Made by a program: the position numbers and the translations under genes
Part shown: piece by piece, positions 20,145 through 32,189 of the stretch
Layout of the letters: the number at the start of each line of letters is the position of its first letter
Position numbering within the stretch: position 1 is the first letter of the stretch
Source of the DNA: Schistocephalus solidus
Lineage: Eukaryota > Platyhelminthes > Cestoda > Diphyllobothriidea > Diphyllobothriidae
Direction of reading: 5' to 3'
Length of the DNA: 64,000 bases
Assembly: GCA_017591395.1 (NCBI GenBank)
Contig: WEDG01007058.1
Coordinates: 28,592 to 92,591 of the forward strand
Notes under the pieces: generated by a model
Told to the model about the DNA's origin: nothing
What the model saw: the letters and a program-made list of their open reading frames with translations, nothing else
Databases searched by the model: none

Positions 20145-22310
20145 CATACTTCAATGTTACGTTGACGATTAGCTTCCATAAAATGAGCTGGAAAATCACC
20201 CCTCACTCTAACGACATCAAGTAGGGAGTAAGTTCACAAGGAGACCCATTTATTCCCCAGGTACAGCCTGCCTCGTGTAAACGATTAGAAGAGTCTTGCA
20301 AGGACAGTCTTTTTGTCAACAATGAAGTAAAATATCTATCCTTAGAACAATTTCACATTGATTGCCCTCCCAACTCCCAGCACAGGTTCTAGCCAAGTGT
20401 CCAGACACGCGTTTCGCTGATGTTGTGGCTAGGGGCTCAGCTCATCAATACGGTCTCCAGCGTGCCCCATTTACTGTACAGTAGACGTGCTTCACATAAA
20501 ATGTTAATTATAATACCGAAATGCGTTTACGATTAGCAGTGATTATTTACGCAGATTCGTAAAATTAATTATCATGTAGCACATTCCCTCAGACAGGCCA
20601 GGATTCCAGCTGTTTTAAAACTAGTTACCCAAGTATTATGATTTTTTTTCACATAGATTTTCGATACCATTATAAATGCAAGTCTACATGATAGAAAACG
20701 TAATCTTTTATATATTTATAATGCAGCAAATTACGCCTTCTTCAAACTTTGTACTTAAAAACAGGGAATTTTTAGCTTTTAAAAATAGTTAAAAAATGAA
20801 TTTTTTTTATTGCAACGTGAAATTTTTACTCATAAAGAATCGAATCTTTCCTTTTATTAATGCTGCTTGTCGAGTGCGCAATATGGTTAAAATCTACTGC
20901 AAAATCCTATGAGCCCAGTACACCACATCTTAATATCCCACAGAAACGAGTGCGTTACTTTACCCTCAACATATACGGCTTGTAGATTGGAAATCCTGAA
21001 TGAAAGGGTAACACCAGGTCGGGTTCAAAAACTCAACTGCAATCGAAATTGGTAACGGTAGGTTATGTTAAGCACCAAGGACACCAGAAACCCCAGGATT
21101 GTTAACTATGGGAAGGGTGGTTGAGGCATTACAACGGGTAATATATAGCATCGAGTCCATACTTGTTTAATCGGTTTGTTGCTTTTAAAACTGCATATAC
21201 CAGCTTATTTTAACTCATCTCATTGACCCCCCCTCCAAAAAAAAACGTTATTCTTTACTTAACGGCGATGAAGCGTCGGCGACACACTTGGTCAGACGGG
21301 TTCTTTATCTGGTTTCCATCCTGTACATGTTAATCGTACAATGCATGCTTTATGGTTCTATGGTATTTTGGACATCCATTTAATTCATTTTACGTTCAAG
21401 GTTAATAGGCATTAAGCATATTTGGCTGTTGTCTACAAGTGACTTTATGCATACAAACAAATTGACAGAGATTCGTTAAGCTTTCCTTGGAATGCTTCTC
21501 GTTTATGATATCTTTTCTACATGGTGGCGCACCAGCCAAGCTTGGGTGACATAACTAACGGGATTTCTGTTGTTCTTGGTGGCGTACAAAGTCAACGGTT
21601 ACCTCGAATTGTTTAAACCGTAGGATAATCTAATATCAACAATTTATTTAAAGAAGATTTAATTTGCTACCGAAATAAGTATAAGATTGAATATCTCTTT
21701 TCATGTTTTCTATTAAATATATGTTAATCCAAATGGACCTCGAAAATAAATGTGAAAATATCATTCTACTTAAGTAACCATTTTCACACAGTGTAGTTTT
21801 TACAAACGACCGGAAAGAATCTCGTTCAAAATCAGGCATCATTTCCTGAGATAGCACTAATTACGATTTACAGGTTAGTTTCTTATATCGCCAGTGACTA
21901 ATATTCCGCCAAAGCATGTACCATAAGAGCAGGTTCCGGTAGGCAAAGTACTCAATGGATCAATTATCGGCAAAATAAAGAAATAGATGGATAATAAAAC
22001 CCTTTAGAACGTTGCAAAATGGAGGAAAAATCGATTCTTTTCTCATTACGTGTAAGGCAACCACATGATCAAAAGGATCTCGTATTGGAGATTTCCATAG
22101 GTTTCGCGTTAGTTGGGTGTTACCTAAGACGTTTTGCCCCTTGAACGGGTTACTTGGTAGATGCACTGGAGCAACACGCGGACGAGGTCAAGGCATAGCA
22201 GGTGTTGTGCGGATTGACCTCCAATAACAAATACCAAACATTGGGAGGGGGGCGTATGTGCAGACTCACGCCGCTCTTGCCATCTATGGAAATCCCACGC
22301 CTGTTGGATC
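20145..22310. other. No gene seen, AT-rich
   Basis: Long AT-rich stretch with A and T runs (20640-20830). No coding, tRNA or repeat family recognised. Confidence 0.4.
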
Positions 22311-22312
22311 TG

Positions 22313-22446
22313 ATTCAGGTGCGGTGGCACTTTGATCGAAGTCTCCAGCTGCGCCAGCCACCCTCGCCTCCGGGCTTCTTGACTATGTCTTGACACCGGG
22401 CACAGGCGGATGAGAGAAGTGAGAGCGCAGTAGCTGCAGCACATGT
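22313..22446 (+). repeat. Dispersed repeat family D copy, partial
   Basis: Carries 'cagctgcgccagccaccctcgcctccgg'-type sequence, 'cttcttgactatgtcttgacaccggg' and 'gcagtagctgcagc', in the family order. Confidence 0.6.
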
Positions 22447-23045
22447 TTAGAATTTTGAGGTAGCAGGAAGTGAAAGCTTTTTAACTGTGTCTACATAGTG
22501 CAAACAGCTGTCTTCCGGCAAAAAGTTGATTTAAAAAACGCTTTGCGTCAACAATCATTCGCCTGAGATCCATCGATATCCTTATCGTCCGACCAGAAAA
22601 CATTTCTGCAAAACGGTCATTCTTTCGCGAAAGACTTCCGTGGAAATCTTGGCTTAGGCTACGCAACCTGCTTGTTCAAAACACTGCATCAAACTGTTCG
22701 TCGAATTAGCGGAGTGTCATCTATAAAAGACTGAGACAATCATTTCTACACTGCTTGATGTTCTGCTTGTCAGTTTATCCAAAATAGGCTTACCTGAAAA
22801 CGTTCAGGAGGCCTGTCCTCTTTGCAATATTTCGACAAACTTAACATAAGCATAGCCCTTGTCTACAATTTTGCCGTAGAAAAAGCCTAGTTTTCCTACA
22901 GATTCTTTCTTTTTCGTAAATTCACGGCATGACAGATATGTGCAGCTACCCAAACTTTCACGTCAGAGCCCGGGCTCGAACTCCCGACCCTCGACACTTT
23001 AGACCTGCACACTCATTACTCGGCCACCACATCACGACGACGAGC
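22447..23045 (+). other. Probable 5' leader of a CR1-type LINE
   Basis: Parts of this stretch recur before the second LINE copy at 52919-53215: 'caatca..tctacactgcttg' (22738-22757 and 52984-53005) and 'gcacact..cctcggtcac' / 'gcacactcattactcggccac'. No coding region is seen. Confidence 0.45.
22968..23040 (-). ncRNA. tRNA-like sequence antisense in the LINE leader
   Basis: On the - strand there is an A-box-like TGGCCGAGTAATGAG and, about 40 nt on, a B-box-like GGGAGTTCGAGCCC, as in leucine or serine type tRNAs. No complete cloverleaf was found by eye. The second LINE copy keeps only the A-box half (53120-53165). Confidence 0.4.
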
Positions 23046-23070
23046 GATATCGAAAACTTTAATTGAATGT

Positions 23071-23526
23071 ATGGGCGTACCACATGCCGATAGAATTTGT
23101 AGTGGATGCCAGGGGTTGGCCGGCAAGATCAATCATCTCGAGGAAGAGATTGAAAAGATGAAAATCCTGTTACAGTCTAGGTTATGCACAGTCGACGATA
23201 AGAATGAAGCTATTGGACGGATAACTAGAAGTAGGGCAAAAGGATATCACACAAATGGTACGCCAGCAACACTTGCAGAAGCTGCTACGACAGCCCTAGA
23301 ACAAACCGTAAAAATGCACGACGAAAACAACCAGCGAGAGAACTCCGAAAAACAAGAAAAAAGTAAATCTGTCAGTAAAAAGGCCGAGATTAATAGACCA
23401 GGGCTTCCGTGTCATATCTCCGCCAAACCCGAACCAGAAAAGATGACGAGCGTGCCGCCTATCACGTTAGAAGCCATGGACCCTAAAACTATAAATAAAC
23501 CGCAAACAAATTTCCAGCTTTTTTAA
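23071..23526 (+). CDS. LINE-A ORF1-like protein
   Basis: A 151-codon frame starting MGVPHADRICSGCQG, with a C-x2-C pair near residues 10-13 and a coiled-coil stretch (INHLEEEIEKMKILLQ, residues about 24-40), then a lysine- and glutamate-rich region. It is probably the nucleic-acid-binding first protein of the LINE. The same start (VPHAYGICNGCQ, FEDEMEKMKILLQ) recurs at 53195-53320. It ends in a stop 250 bp before the next frame. Confidence 0.65.
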   Translation: MGVPHADRICSGCQGLAGKINHLEEEIEKMKILLQSRLCTVDDKNEAIGRITRSRAKGYHTNGTPATLAEAATTALEQTVKMHDENNQRENSEKQEKSKSVSKKAEINRPGLPCHISAKPEPEKMTSVPPITLEAMDPKTINKPQTNFQLF

Positions 23527-23781
23527 CCAAGTACGAGCAGTGCTATCGATTCCCCCACCAGAACTACTGATAACGATACATCAAGGAGGGAAAAAAAGCA
23601 TTTGCGGTGTCCCATCAAACCCACTGAACGCAGAAGCCGACGGAAATCTGAGCGATCATAATCTTATTCCCGAAAATTAGACACAACCACAGAGGCCTCG
23701 AGTGGATCGCAGGAAAAGCATAGTTATCAAAGGCATGCCTGAATATATATCTGACACCCCAAAGCAAGAATACACGATGAT

Positions 23782-24534
23782 ATGGAGCTATTCCGGAGCT
23801 ATTTTGAAAGTCTCTTAAAGGAGGACGAGAGGGTCACCGTTCGAAAAGCTTTCAGAATGGGTCAATTAAGAGACTCAGATGATGAGTCCAGCCAACCCAG
23901 ACCACTGAAGCTTATCCTACAGAATGAGTTAGAAGCCCAGCTTTTGCTAAGCAGGAAACATAAGCTTCGAAGCTCTCATCCAATGTTTTTTTTTCAGCCG
24001 GAATTTTCACCTGCGGAGAGGGAGAAATGGAGAGGGCTCAAAGTAGAACTCCTCAAACGATCCAGACTAGGGCGAAAGAAATCTCAAAATCTGGAATGGA
24101 GAAACTATACACGCCCAGAGGTCATTCCTCTGGAGAAAGCCCATGACACTGCGTATGTAGGGCAGTCAGATCACAATAAAATACCACTCAGTGCAACAAA
24201 TTTCAGTAAACAAATCGATCTGCAGTTCGATCCAAAAGCAGTAGCCTCCTTTTCAGACAGAAGACGGCGTAAGATACACGACCATTCTAACAATCCCGAA
24301 CCAAATATTGTTCGAGAATCTGTCCAGCCAAAGTTCCGCTTTCTTTATACAAACGCACAGAGTTTGTTACAGGAACTAGATGAACTGAAAGTATGGATAT
24401 CCGATGTGCATCCGGATATCATTTCTATTACAGAATCTTGGTTGCAGGCAGAAATATTGGATAGCGAAGTTTTCATCGATGGATATCAACTCTTCCTTCG
24501 AGACAGACTGCACAAAAAAGATGGGGGGGGATAG
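23782..24534 (+). pseudogene. LINE-A RRM-like segment fused to endonuclease N-terminus
   Basis: A 250-codon frame. Residues 1-110 resemble the second half of CR1 ORF1 proteins (PRPLKLILQNELEAQLLL, FSPAEREKWRGL), and similarity extends upstream to 'VIKGMPEYI' near 23725 in another frame. From about residue 185 it becomes the AP endonuclease (FRFLYTNAQSLLQELDEL, ISITESWL, with IDGYQLFLRDR). The two parts sit in one uninterrupted frame, either a fused polyprotein or loss of a stop. The frame ends at a G run (24524-24533), a likely slippage site. Confidence 0.75.
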
Positions 24535-25245
24535 AAGTCTACGTCACTAGAGCAATCATATCATCTGAACGCAGAACTGCTTGCCCTTACGATTGCAAAG
24601 CAGTTTGGATAAAACTAAAGAGGCATGAAGAACAAAATCGGAATTTCTTGACTCTTTACAGACCACCAAATCAAACTCCGGAAATTGACGAGATAATGTT
24701 CGTAGTACTTAAAGATGCAGCTCAGGCTCAAGACACAGTTATCGCCGGAGATTTTAAGGCACCATTGATTTACTAGAACACCTTATCCGTAAAAGGTTCG
24801 CGGTATTCCTTTAGCTCCAACTTATTAAAACTCACGGAGAATCTCTTTCTCGTCCAAACTTTAGGTTTCCAACGAGAGTTAAGGAGGCTTAAATGGCAAA
24901 TTGCCTATATCTCGTTCTAACAAAGGACCCAATTGGTGTGGATGAATGAAGGTCACTCGCGCCGCTTGGTAAAAGTGACCAAGTCATGCTGCTGTGGGAA
25001 TATTGTTTGCACACCAAGCAAACGGAAACTCCTGATGTTCGGTTAAATTACTGGCGCGCAAATTTCTCCGCGATGAGAGATGACTTATCTGCACTGAATT
25101 GGCAAAATACTATGACCGGAAATCCGGACGCAGATTGGATCACTCTCAGGGGCGTTATCAACGACGCTATGCGCCGTAACTGCCCTATTAAAAAGTAAAA
25201 AAGGCAAACCGCCCTGTTTGGTTAACGCGAGATCTGAAAAGACAA
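24535..25245 (+). pseudogene. LINE-A endonuclease C-terminus and linker, frameshifted
   Basis: After a frame change at the G run, the sequence reads GIEVYVTRAIIS and NFLTLYRPPNQTP, the endonuclease GGVxxYV and YRPP motifs. It then reads VIAGDF, where the GDFN motif has lost its N (GDFKAP). The linker (VRLNYWRANFSAMRDDL) follows at 24986-25198 and ends in a stop. Confidence 0.7.
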
Positions 25246-26400
25246 TTGAACCGAAAGAATAAACCTTGGCGAAGATATGTAGCAACAAATCAACCTATGC
25301 ATTACGAAGAATTTCGCCGAAAGCGGAATGAAATAAGGTTACTTACCCGCAGATCACGGAAGGAGTATGAGGCTGTAATTATAGAACGGGCCATCGATAA
25401 GCCAAAAATACATTTTAGCTACATCAATAGTCGGTTGAAGAAGAAGAAGAAGAAGGAGATGGTGGCAAGGTTGAAAGGTGAAAACAACGAAGATATTAAT
25501 GAAAATCAAGATAAGGCAGAACACTTTAGTCGATTTTTCGCATCTGTCTTTACAGATGAAGCAGATTTTAACCAAGCAGACTTTTATACAAGTAGTAACG
25601 ACACAGTCATTTAGGACCTCGAATTCACAGAAGATGTGAAGAAGGAGCTTCTTGCACTTAACGACACCAAGTCTCCGGGTCCTGATCAAATACCAGCGAA
25701 GTACTGAAGGAGCTTACTAGCGAACTCTCTAAACCACTCTCGTGCATTTAAAGTCGTCCTTAGATCGAGGCATCCTCCCCTCTGATTGGAAATCAGCAGA
25801 TTCACAAGGGTGGATCCTGAACCAGCGCTAAAAACTATCGACCGGTGAGCCTCACATGAATTTGTTGCAAAGTGATGGAAAGGTTCATCAAAAAAGCCAG
25901 CATGAAGTTTCTCGAAAAATACTTCCTGAGTATGTCCAACATGGATTTCGACGAAATCACTCCTGTTTGACCAATACGCTTTATTCAATGTTACGGTGGT
26001 CCAGGTCATTAGATGAGGACACCAGGGTTGATGTAGTCTACATCGACTTCAAGAAAGCTCTTGATAGTGTTCCTCACCGCAGGTTACTCTACAAAGTCCG
26101 AGAATCCGGAATAAGGGGAATTTACGCAATTTGATAGAAAACTTATTGATAGGCCGATCACAGGCCGTGTGCATTGGTAATGCGAAATCAATTTCAGTGC
26201 TGGTCGTGAGTGGTGTACCTCAGGGCTCCGTTCTTGGACCATTTCTATTCTTAATATATGTCAATGATTGTATGAATGAATTGAACAGTACGGGAATCAT
26301 GTTTGCAGACGAAATCAAGATATGGCAACCAATCCGATGCAGTACTGATCAACAGACTTTACAAGAAGGACTCAAACGCCTATCTGAATGGCCTGAGTAA
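25246..26400 (+). pseudogene. LINE-A reverse transcriptase
   Basis: RT segments in three frames. First KSPGPDQIP (about 25670) after a long N-terminal helix region. Then VQHGFRRNHSCLTN and VDVVYIDFKKALDSVPH (motif A, about 26030-26070). Then VSGVPQGSVLGPFLFLIYVND (motif B and beyond, about 26205-26270). Motif C reads MFADEIKIW (about 26300) where FADD is expected, so the second catalytic aspartate is a glutamate. The element could not encode a working RT. Confidence 0.85.
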
Positions 26401-27110
26401 TGGCAGATGGAGTTCAACTTTGAGAAATGTGTCGTTCTTGGGCTAAAAACAAAGAAGGCAATCGCGATGGGCGACTGCCATTAATACGTTCTTGACGGAA
26501 GGTGTGTGTCAAATATATCCGAACAAAAGGACTTGAGAATCACCGTCTTGTCTTCCCACAAGCCCTCTACTCAATGTGTTAGGGCGGCCAAAAAGGCGTC
26601 AAATGTCCTGTTTGCCATTAAAAGAACTTTCGTAGACATCGATAAGAACATATTTGGAAAAATATACGGGTCCTTTATTCGTTCACATCTGGAATATGGA
26701 GTCCAGGCATGGCAACCGTGGCTGAAAAAAGATTAAAAATTGCTGTAAAGGGTCCAAAGGAGGGCAAAAAAAGTCATGAAGGGTCTAACGCTTTTATTAT
26801 ACAAATGCAGACTTGACGCTCTTAACCTTTTCCCTCTTGAGTACAGGCAGATTCGAGGCGATATCATACAGACATACCGGCTTGTAAGGAATCAGGACTG
26901 TGCTCTACACTTGGATTACTTTTTTTTCATTTGCCACAGCAAATAACCTGCGTGGGGATTCTCTGAAACTTCAAGGAACCTTATCCCACCTCGATGTTCG
27001 TCGCCACTAATTTTCACAGCGAGTTGTCGGTGCCTGGAACGGACTCCCAGAGGACGTCATAAGGGCGGACAAGACAGACACATTCAAACATAAACTGGAT
27101 TTATATGTGC
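26401..27110 (+). pseudogene. LINE-A RT C-terminal region
   Basis: Reads SHLEYGVQAWQPWLKKD (about 26685-26735), then in other frames RRAKKVMKGL, LDALNLFPLEYR and GDIIQTYRLV, and a WNGLPEDVIRAD-like ending with DTFKHKLDLY (about 27035-27100). This is the standard C-terminus of CR1-group RTs. Confidence 0.8.
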
Positions 27111-27790
27111 TTGAAAAATACCGTCCATTCTTCCAAGAAGGCACTGCTACAGATAATGGGGATATAGGTAATCTTCGATCCTTCAGGATGACTGCGCCTA
27201 GATCCCAGTGTAACAGAACAATTTTCTTCCTATGTAGCTATGTTACTCACAACTGGAATAACTGGAATATCTTCGATGTTCCTTATCCCACCTGGATGTT
27301 TTTCGCCATTCGTTTTCGTAGCAAATTTTCGGTACCTGGGACGGAATCAAAGACGACGTCTTACGGGCGGACACGACATATACAAACAAACATAAACTGG
27401 ATTTATATTCGCTTAACAAATACCGTTCATTCTACAGGAAGGCACTACAACATCATAGCAAAGTTGTGCATATACATGTAGATAATGGTGGTTAACTGTG
27501 CCTAGATCCCACTGTTAGAAAACATTTTTTCTTTCGATGCAGATATGTTAATCGCGTATGTATAGTAACAATATGTATTTTAACTGCAATATCTTCGATG
27601 AGCCTTATCTAACCTGGATGTTCGTCACCCTTCGTTTTCACAGCGAGTTTAAAGTGCCTGGATCGAACTGCCAGAAGACGTCATACGGGCGGACATGACT
27701 GCCACACTCTAACATTAACTTTATTTATATTCGCTTGACAATTATCGTTCCTTCTTACAGTAAGGAACTGCTACATCATACAAAAGCTTT
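26970..27790 (+). repeat. Three tandem copies of the LINE-A 3' end
   Basis: The blocks 'ccttatcccacctcgatgtt', 'gcctggaacgg', 'gacgtcataagggcggaca', 'aaactggatttatat' and 'gataatgg' recur in the same order starting near 26972, 27282 and 27602, a spacing of about 310-320 bp. The second and third copies lack the rest of the LINE. Confidence 0.75.
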
Positions 27791-28020
27791 GCACATACAT
27801 ACAGATAACGGTGATATCTAGTATTTGACATAATATATCATCGAAACCGTGCCAAGACTCGACTGATAAAAACAATTTCCTTCTACTTGAATATGATATT
27901 CACTACTTTGCAATGACGTGTACTTCGAATGCAATTTTTCAGTTAAATTTTTTTATTAATAGGATCATGAAAGGCAATGCCTATTACCCTTAAATATAGT
28001 GAACTATACTAAACTATCAC

Positions 28021-28130
28021 TCAAAACTCACCCATGCGCAAGTCGACGTCCCTGCACAACCCTGCTCTGGAGCATGTGGTGAACATCGTTGGACTACGAA
28101 GTTCGAACTGTCGTTACCTAAGGTATAATT
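28021..28130 (+). repeat. Dispersed repeat family D, 3' part only
   Basis: Contains 'gcgcaagtcgacgtccctgca', 'ctggagcatgtggtgaacatcgt' and 'tcgaactgtcgt', the last blocks of the family. Confidence 0.55.
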
Positions 28131-28134
28131 AATC

Positions 28135-29100
28135 TTGATGTTGGTATGGCTTGTCGACGTGAGGCTGTCCGAATCCATTTCATAGCCGGTCCTATGCCTT
28201 CATCCTTCAGCACGGGTACTGACATTTGTGTCTTGCTTTGCTAATGAGTTTTTTTGATTTTGTTTGGGAATCCAAGCGGCCCAAAAAGAGCCTTTCAAAG
28301 ATTGGTTCTCAATCACACACTCTCGCTGTACCATAAACAGACCTTTACGACCACTTTCTGCTGTTGCCCATAGCACTACACTTGGTTGTGAAACCGGCCT
28401 GTTTGGACTGATCATTTGTATATGTTACGCAATTCTTCTAAGCAGCTTTATGTTCTCCCCTCAGGATTCGATCATGTTTTTATCATGACACAACTGTTAT
28501 AAGCTAAAGGCTCTTTTCTTACAACGCCCGCACATGCATAATTGGTGTACAGTTTAACGACTCTCTTCAGCGCTCTTATAGCTGGAAAACTATCCGGACT
28601 TAATTATTTACTCGAGTGTATGTGTTTGTGGTCCTCAGCTGGATGTTGTGCCACCCCAGAAGGTAGCGCGAAGCCATCTCTATTATGGAGGTTGACGGCA
28701 ACTCAAAAACAAACAGCCGATGACAGCGTTCAAATAACACGCTTTCAAAAGAGCATAGCTTTTATAAAGCGAAGCTGGAAAATGAAGGGTGTGCAACAAA
28801 GAATGAGAGAAAGGATGCAGGTAGCTCTAAATACCTTGACAGGAACGTAAACAAAGGCAATTTTTCTGTCCACCAGGACTATTTTCACCGTCTTCTCCTA
28901 GCACTGCGTAATTTTTTAACCACTTTGCCCACAGTGTTAAGTCCAGGAAGAAGAACATTCTTGCAACCGGCCTCTTTTCATCCTCAATCAAGGCATCAAG
29001 TTTACCATAGCCGGTCAGAATCATTGTGCCCAAAAGCAACGTCAGTGTCCTAAACGACCCGCCTGAAATCGAAGATGATTCCCACTCTTAATGACAGGCT
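28135..29100. other. No recognised feature
   Basis: Short open frames on both strands without known motifs. Confidence 0.4.
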
Positions 29101-29105
29101 GACTT

Positions 29106-29190
29106 CCGTGAAAGGTCGCTACCACCGTACTTTTACTTGGTTTATCTCTAACAGGCCGAAAAGACTGCTGGACAACAACCCACATCGGCA
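29106..29190 (+). repeat. Segment shared with 32003-32086
   Basis: About 80 bases nearly identical to the segment at 32003-32086. Both read KGRYHRTFTW.ISNR.KRLLDNNPHR in one frame. See the other copy for possible splice sites. Confidence 0.5.
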
Positions 29191-29199
29191 CTTAGGAGA

Positions 29200-31425
29200 T
29201 GCTGTTGGTTGCTTACGTGACATTAAGATTGCCATATCCCTGGTACTAGAAATCGGGCCTCTTTCAGTATGAAACAACGAATGTCATCAGGTAAAACTAC
29301 AGCCGAAGCAGGGTTTACAGCCTCGAGGACCCATGAACTGCGCATACTGGGACTGAGAGGGTTTGATCCTTTACAAACTTCTGGAACAAAACCAACCCTT
29401 TGACTGAAACCTCGACGCATTCCAACTTTCTCACTGTATTGAAACCATTCAACAAAAACGACTCCACTGTCAAAGCCAACTGAAAAAGGCTCATTCGAGA
29501 GTTAAGCTAGATTTCTCTCACATCCACCCCACAATCCCAACCTCACTCCATCAAATTATCATCGCTTTCTGTCGTTTTCAAAACCAATTGGTAACCTTTC
29601 ACTCGAAAACGCTGAAGAGCTTAAAAACATGTTGCAACCTTAAATTAATAAATGGCAAATGCTCCAGGGGGTGACGATCGGGTATCTGGCTGACACATCC
29701 AGATCTTTATTTCTATGAAATACCTACTTATTTCATTTGGGTAGGCCTAATTTAATACCCTATGAGGTGAGTTCGGCGTGTGGCTAAGCTTACAGAGGGA
29801 GGTATGCTTAGGAGGTTAGGGGCTCACAGTCAGGGCTAATCTTGAGGCATAGGTTAAGGCCTAGGAGTGAGGCTATCAACGTTGTCAACCATTGTTACAT
29901 CTTCAGTCGTGGCCATCACGATGGTCAGGTTTATTCAGTCCCAAATCATAGTGCACTATGCTACAGAAAGCTTTGCTTAAGTACGAATTTGTGTCAGTGA
30001 GTGCTTGTTAGAGCAACTAGGTGGACCTGTCAAAAGTATTAGCAAAACGTATTAAGTAGTAGTTAAATTAAATTTAATATTAATTCTTCACACTTTGTAC
30101 CTCATCACGCATCACGGGATTGGATCCGTTCAAAGGGAATATCTAACGAATGCCATCTGTTATTTTTTCCGCGCGTTTAAATTGCATGCTTATGTTTTTA
30201 CGATTTATTGATGTTATTCGTTTTCTTATCCTTACCCAAATAGCTATCTGTCAGTTTTGTTTACATTACTCATAAAGACGCCTACTACCACCCCCTGTTT
30301 TCGTAGTGGGGCCACATATCCGATCGTCACCGCTACAGAAAAATAACAGCAGTCACCTGCGGTTGTGCAGAAAAAGATAGTTTCATATAAGATGCGACAT
30401 CTATTCAAAATAAGGACAATTGCCAGGCAAAAGTGTATTTGAATGGAACCGAAACTTATTAATCTTATCTGGTCTGTATCCACGCCCGTCATGCTTCAGC
30501 GTAGAGCTTGAATACGGACGATTAGACATCAGGTTGTAGCAGTGCCACTATCAAGTAAGAATGATTACTTAAGAGCGGCTGTGATATTGGTTAGCTAGCG
30601 GCACACTTTCATATCAATTCAGATACACTAAGATGTGGGCTTTTGAATGCACGTCTGCAACAACTTGAACATGGCTACTTAATTATTATATATTGTTTTC
30701 CATTGAATTTCGATGCCTTTGTTATCCCAAACTTATTTCATTGAAAACCAAAGCAAAGTTATTCTTTATTGTAATTATTTTATGCTAAGTAGATCTTAAA
30801 AATTTTGTGCTCAAACAAAGGCCACTTTACGGTGTTAAAAACGTTTCCAATTATAAATTATTTTAAAATCGCACAGCGTGTTGTCCAATGGCGTTGTATC
30901 TGTTCGTATGTTCATGCTCTTCATTAATTAAAGAATATATTCCACGTGCATTAAAAATCGTATGAGCACTTTATTATATCTTATGAACTGCATAAGGGGA
31001 TATTTGCGACTAATTACACGAAAAGCCTACTGCTTCTTGACTGAAAGTTCTATAGGCAAATGCAGCGGAATATCGTCCTTCACATTATTCAAAAAATCGG
31101 AAAGCTTTCTCAAAATTAAAATATAAATTTCCTGTGAGTAAATTTGCTACCAAAATAGCAAAAGAAAGTAACTTGTTGCCTGCGTTTTCTTAAAAAAATA
31201 TGTCGGAATTATAAGGCTACCGAAAATCAATATAAAAATGTCCATTACACAAGTAGTCAATTTTTAACCAGCATGGTTCCTGTAGGCCATCTAAAAGACG
31301 TGTGTTCAAAAGCCGGCAACCTTGCGTGCCTGAAATGTCTTGGGATTACGCTCTAAAATATAAACTATTACAATTCTACATTAGTAATCCTTTCGAAACG
31401 AAAATGCGTTTCAGAATTTCCTTTA
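29200..31425. other. No gene seen
   Basis: Mostly AT-rich DNA with no recognised coding or RNA feature. A short G/A-rich tract (29765-29880) contains ggttagggg-like motifs. Confidence 0.4.
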
Positions 31426-31427
31426 AC

Positions 31428-31530
31428 ATTTCATGAGACGACTGTATGAGCTACCCTACCTCAGTTTCAGAAGTTCCATTTTAAATTTCATGGGATGACT
31501 GTATGAGCTAACCCATTTCAGTGTCGGACA
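31428..31530 (+). repeat. Short tandem duplication
   Basis: 'tttcatgagacgactgtatgagct' at 31428 recurs as 'tttcatgggatgactgtatgagct' about 60 bases later, each followed by a 'catttcagt'/'cctcagttt'-type stretch. Confidence 0.55.
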
Positions 31531-32002
31531 AAAACCATCTCATGGTCGTCATGCTCTTCTCCTGATTTGTATTTCACGTGTCCACCAGAACCTATCAAGC
31601 CGACTGTTTAAAACAGGCCGTCTCAAAAGAGCCACGTTCTGTCTGCCTGAAATCACTCTCCACCCGGTCACTGGGGATAGGGCCGTTAAATCTGCCTAAA
31701 ATTTCACGCTGAAAAGTACTCTGAACTTGGCGCAACTAACAGTCCGATTTAGCACATTCACACCCAGGTGGTGGCCAGACTTTCCAACTGCCTGTAGTTG
31801 AACTCCAAAGCACGCGATCAGCGAAGTCCGGGGGTTGTGACTAAATTGAAATGACGTGGCGGAGGCGGGTGGTGAACCATTTCTGCTCCCGATCTTTGCG
31901 TGACCGGTAGAGTGGCCAGGCATATAAAAAGACCTGGTAAATTAAAACACTCAACCAGTCGAGGCTTGGGGACGACTGAGAAGAGAAGGGCGAATGCTTA
32001 GA

Positions 32003-32086
32003 CGGAAAGGTCGTTACCACCGTACTTTTACTTGGCTTATCTCTAACAGACTGAAAAGACTGCTGGACAACAACCCACATCGGTAA
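32003..32086 (+). other. Possible small exon (second copy of the 29.1-kb segment)
   Basis: Preceded by 'gaatgcttag' and followed by 'gtaagat', i.e. flanked by plausible splice acceptor and donor bases. It encodes KGRYHRTFTWLISNR then KRLLDNNPHR. Of the four or so differences from the 29.1-kb copy, about half are silent. I do not recognise the protein. It may equally be a repeat fragment. Confidence 0.3.
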
Positions 32087-32117
32087 GATTTGAAATTTAC
32101 ATTCCTTGCTCTTATTC

Positions 32118-32142
32118 TCTCTCTCTCTCTCTCTCTCTCTTT
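32118..32142 (+). repeat. (TC)n microsatellite
   Basis: About twelve uninterrupted TC dinucleotides. Confidence 0.9.
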
Positions 32143-32189
32143 TCACTGCCTCAATTAAATACTTGTTTGTGCCACTAAGCATCTGTACA

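Larger units (their letters stand above)
23062..27110 (+). mobile_element. CR1-type non-LTR retrotransposon (LINE-A), broken
   Basis: In order: a coiled-coil ORF1-like protein, an RRM-like segment fused to an endonuclease, and a reverse transcriptase with its C-terminal tail. All are on the + strand but interrupted by several stops and frameshifts (24534, about 24770, 25198, 25614, about 25690-25850, 26134, 26400, 26736). The RT motifs and the C-terminal sequence place it in the CR1/jockey group. Confidence 0.85.
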
